Shown here: in pieces, positions 1-5,233 of the stretch
How positions within the stretch are numbered: the stretch's first letter is position 1
How the letters are laid out: each line of letters begins with the position of its first letter
Assembly (NCBI GenBank): GCA_046160675.1
Contig: JBJXHH010000145.1
Coordinates: 1 to 8,832 of the forward strand
Length of the DNA: 8,832 bases
DNA from: JACMJP01 sp046160675
Lineage (GTDB): Bacteria; Bacteroidota; Bacteroidia; Chitinophagales; BACL12
Direction: 5' to 3'
Position numbers and translations under genes: made by a program
Notes under the pieces: generated by a model
What the model saw: the letters and a program-made list of their open reading frames with translations, nothing else
Told to the model about the DNA's origin: nothing
Database searches by the model: none

Positions 1-28
1 GCTGCCATAGCGAAAGAATTTTCGCCAT
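1..28 (-). CDS. Possible 5' end of a divergent gene leaving the left edge (partial)
   Basis: Reading leftward on the minus strand, an ATG whose complement lies at 26-28 opens a frame with no stop to the window edge and begins MAKILSLWQ. Nine codons cannot identify a family. Support is indirect: a TTGACA (95-90) and a TATGTTGG (69-62, one mismatch to TAnnTTTG) lie 20 bases apart and would place a transcript start about 25-30 bases before this ATG. The competing reading is a plus-strand gene ending at the TGA at 49-51, whose last residues would be FSPFKIYVAY. The sequence cannot decide between them. Confidence 0.25.
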
Positions 29-61
29 TTAAAATTTATGTTGCATATTGATATTAAAGAG

Positions 62-95
62 CCAACATACAATGCTCTGCATGCTTACCTGTCAA
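62..95 (-). promoter_or_regulatory. Candidate minus-strand promoter for the left-edge gene
   Basis: On the minus strand TTGACA (95-90) is followed after 20 bases by TATGTTGG (69-62), one mismatch from the Bacteroidota -7 consensus TAnnTTTG. The spacing is within the range known for this group. It depends on the weakly supported partial gene being real. Confidence 0.25.
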
Positions 96-121
96 TGAAC
101 GATGCTGTCAATTCCTGTCAA
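90..121. repeat. Three direct TGTCAA hexamers
   Basis: TGTCAA occurs at 90-95, 106-111 and 116-121, with start-to-start steps of 16 and 10 bases. The complement is TTGACA. The last two copies are one helical turn apart, as expected for a protein-binding site on one DNA face, but three hexamers in AT-rich DNA may also be chance. Their position between two possible divergent transcription units fits an operator. Confidence 0.35.
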
Positions 122-198
122 CCCCAATTTCCTGCCTTCAAAAGTTGCCGAGGCATTTTTTGAAGTTTTGCCGGCAAAGTTAATCAATGCATCTCGAA

Positions 199-213
199 AG
201 GAAATAGTTTCCT
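199..213. repeat. 15-base palindrome upstream of the acyltransferase promoter
   Basis: AGGAAA (199-204) and TTTCCT (208-213) form a perfect 6-base inverted repeat around the 3-base centre TAG. It lies about 15 bases upstream of the putative -33 element, a position suitable for an operator. It has no T-tract following it and so does not look like a terminator. Confidence 0.3.
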
Positions 214-227
214 AACGGCTCATCCCC

Positions 228-260
228 TTTCTAACAGCATGCCGAAGACTGCTATATTTG
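228..260 (+). promoter_or_regulatory. Bacteroidota-type promoter of the acyltransferase-gpsA operon
   Basis: TATATTTG at 253-260 is a perfect match to the TAnnTTTG -7 box of Bacteroidota. A weak -33 element TTTC (228-231) sits 21 bases upstream. Only six bases separate the -7 box from the ATG at 267, so the transcript should begin at or within a few bases of the start codon, giving a leaderless or nearly leaderless message. Confidence 0.6.
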
Positions 261-266
261 CAGCCA

Positions 267-1955
267 ATGAGCAACGGAAACTCACAACCACAGGTTTATA
301 AACGGATTGTACAGGATATTCATGCATGGCCTATTGCCACCATCAGCAAAAACAGGGATGCTGTAATAAAAAGTGTTGTTGATGAAACACTGCAAAACAT
401 TTTACAGAAGAACAAAACGGAAGATGATGTGCATACTGAACTTGCCAAAGCGATATACTATGAAAAGATAAGAATTGACGGCAGGAGATGGAAAATTGAT
501 CCAAAGGATGATAAAGCTTTTTGGGGGCATATAAAAAACCGCCTGGTGGAACTTGAAAGCAGGGCTGATAACCGGATTGATGAAGAGAAAGAACTTCTTC
601 GACATATTATAACAAGATATGTAACAGAGATTGTCGGAAACTTTAGTGTGCGGACTTACAATTTCGCTGAACGTTTTGTTCCTTTTGCTTTTAACCGGTT
701 GTTAAATGCATCCAACAGCAGTGCGTTCAGGAAAATTATTGGTAACAAAAAACACCTGCTGAAAAGTATTAATCTCGTTGGTGAAATTGAACCATTGAGA
801 AAGTTGGCAAAAGATAATATCATCATTGCCGTACCAACACACTCCAGCAACATTGATTCAATAACTGTCGGATGGGGGATTTCAGCAATCGGGTTGCCAG
901 CGTTTTTTTACGGTGCAGGTTTGAATTTGTTTTCCGTTCGTTTCCTTGCTTTTTTTATGAACCGCCTTGGGGCCTACAAAGTTGACCGCAGAAAAAAAAA
1001 TGCGATCTATCTTGAAGCATTGAAAGTATATTCAACACAGGTAATTCATAGAGGGGGGCACAGTTTATTTTTTCCGGGTGGCACAAGGTCAAGAAGTAAC
1101 CATATTGAATCACAATTAAAACTTGGATTACTTGGAACAGCGCTGGAAGCCCAGCGCCGGCTGATACTTGAAAGCAAAGGAGAAAATTATAGAAAAATAT
1201 ATGTAGTGCCTGTTACCATGAACTATGGTTTTGTTTTGGAAGCTCCTGAATTGATTGATGAGTATCTGAAAAATGTAGGCAAGGAAAGATATTTTGTGCC
1301 TAGTGATAAATATTCCTCCTCTTATAAGCTTATCAAATTTATGATTAGATTCTTTACTGCTGATGCTGATTTTAACATCGCCTTCGGCAAATGCATGGAC
1401 ATATTCGGCAATGCAATTGATGAAGAAGGAAAGAGTATTGATGCCAATGGGAATGCTATTGATATAACTGACTACTTCCGGAGCAAAGGCGTACTTACAA
1501 ATGATACTCAGAGGGATAGTGTGTACACCAAAATGCTGAGTGAAAGTATCGTTGCTGCTTTCAAGATCAATAGTGTAGCTATGTGTGAAACAGTTTGTGC
1601 ATTTGCTGCTTTCAAACTCTTTCAGAAAAAAAACCCGGACCTGGATGTGTACTCGGTTCTTCGTTTACCAGAAGAATTCAGGGAACTTGAAAGGGAAGAA
1701 TATAAACTTGCCGTTACACAGTTGCGGGATAAATTGCTGAAAATGCGCAACAACGGAAAGATTCGGGTTGATGAATTGCTGGAGGCTGATGATATTGATA
1801 ATGTAATTGAGTATGGTGTTAAAAAACTGGGAGTGTATCATGCAAAACGGCCACTTGTATTCACAAAAAAAGGAACAATAAAATGCCAGAACATGAAACT
1901 TCTCCTGTTCTATCATAACCGCCTTGATAACTACGGGCTTGAAAAATATGTCTGA
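267..1955 (+). CDS. Long glycerol-phosphate acyltransferase family protein (PlsB/PlsC superfamily)
   Basis: This 562-residue protein belongs to the glycerolipid acyltransferases, which move a fatty acyl chain to glycerol-3-phosphate or its 1-acyl form at the inner face of the cytoplasmic membrane. Visible motifs are the catalytic HX4D (H192, D197), a motif II-like GAYKVDRR (235-242), motif III FPGGTRSR (269-276) and motif IV VPVTMNY (314-320). Motif III has glycine where FPEGTRS has glutamate. The protein is about twice PlsC length, with a helical N-terminal region (1-170) and a C-terminal region (370-562) containing a repetitive NAID/KSID/NAID stretch (382-399); I recall similar stretches in long relatives. 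ATG 267 was preferred over an in-frame TTG at 258 because the latter lies inside the -7 box. The gene overlaps gpsA by 8 bases. Whether the acceptor is glycerol-3-phosphate (PlsB-like) or lysophosphatidate (PlsC-like) cannot be told from sequence, so no symbol is given. Confidence 0.88.
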   Translation: MSNGNSQPQVYKRIVQDIHAWPIATISKNRDAVIKSVVDETLQNILQKNKTEDDVHTELAKAIYYEKIRIDGRRWKIDPKDDKAFWGHIKNRLVELESRADNRIDEEKELLRHIITRYVTEIVGNFSVRTYNFAERFVPFAFNRLLNASNSSAFRKIIGNKKHLLKSINLVGEIEPLRKLAKDNIIIAVPTHSSNIDSITVGWGISAIGLPAFFYGAGLNLFSVRFLAFFMNRLGAYKVDRRKKNAIYLEALKVYSTQVIHRGGHSLFFPGGTRSRSNHIESQLKLGLLGTALEAQRRLILESKGENYRKIYVVPVTMNYGFVLEAPELIDEYLKNVGKERYFVPSDKYSSSYKLIKFMIRFFTADADFNIAFGKCMDIFGNAIDEEGKSIDANGNAIDITDYFRSKGVLTNDTQRDSVYTKMLSESIVAAFKINSVAMCETVCAFAAFKLFQKKNPDLDVYSVLRLPEEFRELEREEYKLAVTQLRDKLLKMRNNGKIRVDELLEADDIDNVIEYGVKKLGVYHAKRPLVFTKKGTIKCQNMKLLLFYHNRLDNYGLEKYV

Positions 1956-2991
1956 TAAAGAATCAGTTGGAGTAATAGGTACAGGCAGTTTCGGAACTGT
2001 TGTAGCAAACCTATTAGCTGAAAACAGGCATGTATATTTATATTCCAGGAGAAAAGAATTTGCTGAACAGGCACAAAACACCAGGCTTATTCACCAGCAA
2101 AACCTGCATAAAAACATTACAGTAGTAAATGATCTTGCCTTGGTCGCAAAAGAATGTTTCTTATTGTTTCCTGTTATTCCAAGTAATAATTTTAAAGAAG
2201 TGATTAGGAACATGAGTTCCTACCTGCGCCCGGATCATATTCTTATTCATGGAACAAAGGGGCTTGCTTTAAAAAAGAAAGGAAAGAAGCGCCTGCAAAA
2301 AAAACAGAAAATTGCCAGGGAAAAAGTGATGACGATGAGTGAACTGATACGAAGGGAAACTTCTGTAGTGAGGGTTGGATGTATTGCAGGCCCCAACCTT
2401 GCAAAAGAAATGCAGCAACATCTTCCTGCAGCAACAGTAATCGCAAGCAGGTTTGACGAAGTGATACATGAAGGACAGAAAGCTTTGAAAAGCAGCCGTT
2501 TCCAGGTGTATGCAAGTTATGATATAGAGGGGGTTGAACTGGCTGGTGTGTTAAAAAACATCCTTGCCATCGGTTCAGGAATTTGCAGCGGGTTGCATCT
2601 CGGCGAAAACGCAAGGGCATTACTCATAACAAAAGGCCTTGCTGAGATCATTCATTTGAGCAAACATCTTGGGGCTGAAGAAAAATCATTTCTCGGCCTT
2701 GCAGGTATAGGAGATATTATTGCCACCTGCTCCTCTCCCACCAGCCGAAACTATACAGTGGGTTTTCGCCTGGCGAAGGGAGAAAAAATACAGGACATTT
2801 TGAGTTCGATGGAAGAAGTTGCAGAAGGTGTAAATACTATAAAAATTGCTCACGGGCTTGCCAATCATTACAAGGTGAATTGTCCCATCATAAAAACTTT
2901 ATACGAAGGCATTTACTCTGGCCTGAGCATAGAAGCAGGCCTTGAGTACCTGATGGGCTATAGGTTCAGCATGGATGTTGAGTTTATTTGA
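1948..2991 (+). CDS. gpsA: NAD(P)-dependent glycerol-3-phosphate dehydrogenase
   Basis: GpsA reduces dihydroxyacetone phosphate to sn-glycerol-3-phosphate in the cytosol, supplying the phospholipid backbone. The 347-residue product starts with a Rossmann fold (VGVIGTGSFG, glycine loop 11-16). It then shows HGTKG (101-105) with the substrate-site lysine K104, the AGPN loop (147-150), LKNILAIG (202-209) with the catalytic lysine K203, and the family signature around GENARALLITKG (219-230). ATG 1948 is chosen because the Rossmann fold begins right after it; an in-frame TTG at 1924 would add only eight residues inside the upstream gene. ATGTCTGA joins this start to the acyltransferase stop, which suggests translational coupling. 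The oddity is at 107-126, a strongly basic segment rich in K/R. About 15 residues more lie between the KG and GP motifs than in E. coli GpsA, from my recollection of that sequence. Confidence 0.95.
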   Translation: MSDKESVGVIGTGSFGTVVANLLAENRHVYLYSRRKEFAEQAQNTRLIHQQNLHKNITVVNDLALVAKECFLLFPVIPSNNFKEVIRNMSSYLRPDHILIHGTKGLALKKKGKKRLQKKQKIAREKVMTMSELIRRETSVVRVGCIAGPNLAKEMQQHLPAATVIASRFDEVIHEGQKALKSSRFQVYASYDIEGVELAGVLKNILAIGSGICSGLHLGENARALLITKGLAEIIHLSKHLGAEEKSFLGLAGIGDIIATCSSPTSRNYTVGFRLAKGEKIQDILSSMEEVAEGVNTIKIAHGLANHYKVNCPIIKTLYEGIYSGLSIEAGLEYLMGYRFSMDVEFI

Positions 2992-3037
2992 TTTCCCAAC
3001 TTTAATAATTTTTAACGATTTCTAATTCAAGGAGAGT

Positions 3038-3045
3038 TACTTTAG
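3038..3045 (+). promoter_or_regulatory. Weak -7 box candidate upstream of the VOC gene
   Basis: TACTTTAG matches TAnnTTTG except for one base and lies 20 bases before the ATG at 3066. No TTG-type -33 element is seen at proper spacing. The AAGGAG at 3029-3034 resembles a Shine-Dalgarno sequence but is over 30 bases from the start codon, too far to act as one. Read-through from gpsA, 74 bases upstream, is an alternative. Confidence 0.3.
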
Positions 3046-3065
3046 CTGCACAAAATCAATGTAAT

Positions 3066-3446
3066 ATGAATGCTCAAACAAACTCTTTAAACTGGTTTGA
3101 AATATCAGTTGCTGATATCAACCGGGCTAAAAAATTTTATGAAACAATTTTTGGAATTGAAATGATGGCCATGGAGATGATGGGTACACACATGGCAATG
3201 TTCCCCTGGGAACCCGGAACCGGAAAAGCCAACGGCGCACTTTGCCAGGGTGAAATGCACAAACCCAGCATGGATGGCGTTAAGGTTTATATGAATGGTG
3301 ATCCTGATTTACAGGTTGTTCTTGACAAAGTAGAAGCTGCAGGCGGGAAAATCACAATGCCGAAAACGGAAATTGGATCAAATGGATTCATGGCTTTCAT
3401 CATTGACACGGAGGGGAACTCCATCGGTCTACATTCTAACGGATGA
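3066..3446 (+). CDS. VOC-family (glyoxalase/bleomycin-resistance fold) protein
   Basis: The 126-residue protein has the single-domain vicinal-oxygen-chelate layout of two beta-alpha-beta-beta-beta modules. The first runs NWFEISVADINRAKKFYETIFG (residues 9-30), with the usual W-F-E-I strand and FY..IFG helix end. The second runs from VKVYMNG (72-78) through VLDKVEAAGGKI (85-96) to FIIDTEGNSIGLHS (111-124). E12 on the first strand and H123 on the last occupy positions where metal ligands occur in this superfamily, but I cannot assign all ligands. VOC proteins function as dimers and include lyases, dioxygenases, thiol transferases and drug-binding proteins, so the reaction here is unknown. The neighbours do not suggest a pathway. 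The gene ends just before a strong hairpin terminator. Confidence 0.85.
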   Translation: MNAQTNSLNWFEISVADINRAKKFYETIFGIEMMAMEMMGTHMAMFPWEPGTGKANGALCQGEMHKPSMDGVKVYMNGDPDLQVVLDKVEAAGGKITMPKTEIGSNGFMAFIIDTEGNSIGLHSNG

Positions 3447-3458
3447 TATTTCATAAAG

Positions 3459-3480
3459 AACCCCGCTTCGTCGGGGTTTC
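3459..3480. terminator. Bidirectional rho-independent terminator
   Basis: AACCCCG (3459-3465) pairs with CGGGGTT (3472-3478) around the loop CTTCGT. On the plus strand the stem runs into TTTCTTATG. On the minus strand it is followed by a T-rich TTCTTTATG tract. It sits between the converging VOC gene (stop at 3446) and the barrel-protein gene (stop at 3488), so it can end both transcripts. Confidence 0.85.
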
Positions 3481-3487
3481 TTATGTA

Positions 3488-4036
3488 TTAAAAAGCATAA
3501 CCGAAAGAAATACCGCCAAAGTAAGGAATGAAAATAAAGGTATCCGGTTCCCCTTCCACTTTTAAATTACCAAATACAGGTGTTAACCCGGCCCGAAAAG
3601 TAAAACCTCCATCAACTGGCTGACTCCTGTAGCCAAAAATCATAGTACCTAAAAATTGGGCAACATTAGAATCCTCATCCTGGAAAAAACCCGCTGTTGT
3701 ATAAACAGTTCCTAAGCCTACTTCAAAGTATTTACCGTTTTTACCCAGTAAATAGTTGAGATTTAAAGGAACAGTGAATATTTTAAAGTCACCAATAGCA
3801 AGGCCCCCAAAACCTGCTTTTGCACCTAATCCACCTGGTTTTGTGCGGCTGAAACGAGTATCATAGTTAAAACTTACAATGAGACCATTTCCACCTAACT
3901 CAACATAGGTAGATTGGGTCGAAATTTTCTCTTCGGTTTGTGCAACTGATGAAGTGTAACTAAACAGTAACATCATAAATACGACAAATACGTAATGTTT
4001 TAACGTCACTGGCAATCTCATAATTTTCTTTTTCAT
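3488..4036 (-). CDS. Exported protein, probable small outer-membrane beta-barrel, function unknown
   Basis: The 182-residue product starts with a basic segment (MKKKIMRL), a hydrophobic core (residues about 15-29) and a cleavage site after SVA (32) before Q33, a typical signal peptidase I peptide. The mature part is glycine- and aromatic-rich with alternating hydrophobic residues: YVELGGNGLIVSFNY (44-58), KYFEVGLGTVYTTAGFF (102-118), TMIFGYR (131-137), FTFRAGLTPVF (145-155). It ends GISFGYAF, the terminal phenylalanine being common in barrels handled by the BAM complex. This supports a barrel of roughly eight strands, as in small OmpA/OmpW-like porins, but I recognise no specific family. A second start at MRLPV (residue 6) is possible. 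The gene begins 12 bases after the ychF stop with no clear promoter, so co-transcription with ychF is likely. Confidence 0.75.
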   Translation of the reverse strand: MKKKIMRLPVTLKHYVFVVFMMLLFSYTSSVAQTEEKISTQSTYVELGGNGLIVSFNYDTRFSRTKPGGLGAKAGFGGLAIGDFKIFTVPLNLNYLLGKNGKYFEVGLGTVYTTAGFFQDEDSNVAQFLGTMIFGYRSQPVDGGFTFRAGLTPVFGNLKVEGEPDTFIFIPYFGGISFGYAF

Positions 4037-4048
4037 AAATAGTCTTTT

Positions 4049-5146
4049 TTAAACATTAAAACGAAAATGCATAACATCTCCATCTTGAACAACATATTCT
4101 TTCCCTTCAACATTTAATTTGCCTGCTTCTTTACAAGCAGTCTCGCTGCCATACTTGATGTAATCTGCATACTTGATTACTTCAGCCCTGATAAATCCTT
4201 TTTCAAAATCAGTATGTATAACACCCGCCGCCTGTGGTGCAAACATACCTTTTGTAATTGTCCATGCCCGCACTTCTTTTTCACCAGCTGTAAAATAAGT
4301 GGCGAGGTTCAATAATTTATATCCTGATTTGATAAGTTTGTTTAAACCACTTTCTTCCAACCCGAGATCAGCAAGAAAAAGTTTCCTGTCTTCATAACTT
4401 TCAAGTTGGGCAATCTCACTTTCAATATTTGCGCTCACTAGTATCACCTCTGCATTTTCATCCTTCACAGCATCTTTTAGTTTTTCTACATGGGCATTTC
4501 CGGTTTTCAAATCTTTTTCTGAAACATTGCACACATAAATGATGGGTTTGATTGTGAGCAGGAAAAGGTCGTAGATAATTTTTATTCCTTCCGCATCCAT
4601 CTCCAGGCTCCTTGCGCTTTTGCCCTGCTCAATGTGCGCTTTGTACTGTTCTAATACTTCAGATATTTTTTTGCCTTCTTTGTCGCCCGTTACTGCCGCC
4701 CGCTTATATTTTAATAACCTTGTTTCAATCGTTTCCAGGTCTTTTAACTGCAATTCATAATCAATGATCTCTTTATCCCGGAGCGGATCAACATTTCCAT
4801 GTACATGAATAATATTATCATCTTCAAAACACCTCACAACATGCACAATGGCATCCGTTTCCCTGATGTTAGCAAGGAATTTGTTTCCTAACCCCTCTCC
4901 TTTGCTTGCACCCTTCACCAAGCCGGCAATATCTACAAACTCAATAGTAGTAGGGACAATATTTTGAGGATGTACAAGTTCAGACAGGGCTATCAATCTT
5001 TCATCGGGCACAGTAACAACACCTATGTTCGGTTCTATTGTGCAAAAAGGAAAGTTCGCTGCCTGCGCTTTAGCACTGCTCAAAGCATTAAATAAAGTTG
5101 ATTTTCCTACATTCGGTAGACCTACGATCCCGCATTTTAATCCCAT
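4049..5146 (-). CDS. ychF: Redox-responsive ATPase YchF (OLA1 family, Obg-related)
   Basis: YchF is a conserved P-loop NTPase of the TRAFAC class that binds ribosomes and has been linked to stress responses and translation start fidelity. The 365-residue protein is full length. G1 is GLPNVGKS (9-16), G3 is DIAGL (72-76), and the G4 position reads NVSE (207-210) instead of NKxD, the change behind the family's preference for ATP over GTP. A charged, probably coiled-coil insertion lies at about 125-200, and the C-terminal TGS domain covers about 280-365 (TYFTAGEKEVRAWT to DVMHFRFNV). It lies 87 bases downstream of sppA and carries its own promoter candidate, so it can be transcribed independently. 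The barrel-protein gene follows after 12 bases. Identification is secure from the near-complete family signature. Confidence 0.97.
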   Translation of the reverse strand: MGLKCGIVGLPNVGKSTLFNALSSAKAQAANFPFCTIEPNIGVVTVPDERLIALSELVHPQNIVPTTIEFVDIAGLVKGASKGEGLGNKFLANIRETDAIVHVVRCFEDDNIIHVHGNVDPLRDKEIIDYELQLKDLETIETRLLKYKRAAVTGDKEGKKISEVLEQYKAHIEQGKSARSLEMDAEGIKIIYDLFLLTIKPIIYVCNVSEKDLKTGNAHVEKLKDAVKDENAEVILVSANIESEIAQLESYEDRKLFLADLGLEESGLNKLIKSGYKLLNLATYFTAGEKEVRAWTITKGMFAPQAAGVIHTDFEKGFIRAEVIKYADYIKYGSETACKEAGKLNVEGKEYVVQDGDVMHFRFNV

Positions 5147-5162
5147 TGGCTAGTTTTTGAGA

Positions 5163-5183
5163 GCCTGCCTGGAGCAAGCAGGC
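5163..5183 (-). repeat. Hairpin in the ychF leader
   Basis: GCCTGC (5163-5168) and GCAGGC (5178-5183) form a perfect 6-base GC-rich stem with a 9-base loop. On the minus strand it begins two bases beyond the end of the ychF -7 box, so it would lie at or overlap the very 5' end of the ychF message. No T-run follows on the minus strand, which argues against a standard terminator for sppA. Confidence 0.5.
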
Positions 5184-5184
5184 G

Positions 5185-5215
5185 CAAAGATAGCTTAAGG
5201 GGTAATGGATTGAAA
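5185..5215 (-). promoter_or_regulatory. ychF: ychF promoter, Bacteroidota type
   Basis: On the minus strand TATCTTTG (5192-5185) matches the TAnnTTTG -7 box exactly. A weak -33 element TTTC (5215-5212) lies 19 bases upstream. The predicted transcript start near 5178-5180 would give a leader of about 33 bases, largely occupied by a GC-rich hairpin. The box lies between sppA and ychF, implying ychF is not only read through from sppA. Confidence 0.6.
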
Positions 5216-5233
5216 GGATTTATTACAATTCGT

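Noticed and set aside
90..121. CRISPR-like repeats
   Set aside because: The units are only six bases with irregular spacing and no cas genes; not an array.
258..266. TTG at 258 as the acyltransferase start
   Set aside because: It lies inside the TATATTTG -7 box; the ATG three codons later is a better start.
382..399. Residues 382-399 of the acyltransferase (NAID/KSID/NAID) as a tandem-duplication error
   Set aside because: The coordinates here are residues of the protein encoded at 267-1955. The codons differ between units, and I recall similar stretches in long acyltransferases of this kind, so it is probably a family feature.
1924..1947. TTG at 1924 as the gpsA start
   Set aside because: The eight added residues precede a Rossmann fold that begins normally after ATG 1948, and they would only lengthen overlap with the upstream gene.
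1665..2081. 138-codon open frame on the minus strand
   Set aside because: It lies antisense to the end of the acyltransferase gene and the start of gpsA. Its translation is low-complexity F/L/I-rich, as expected from a shadow.
2243..2620. 125-codon open frame on the minus strand
   Set aside because: Antisense to gpsA; the sense strand encodes conserved GpsA motifs throughout and the antisense product has no recognisable features.
3029..3034. AAGGAG as a ribosome binding site for the VOC gene
   Set aside because: It is over 30 bases upstream of the ATG, and the organism's other genes do not use Shine-Dalgarno sequences.
5163..5183. Hairpin as a rho-independent terminator of sppA
   Set aside because: No T-tract follows on the minus strand, and it lies downstream of a perfect promoter box for ychF.
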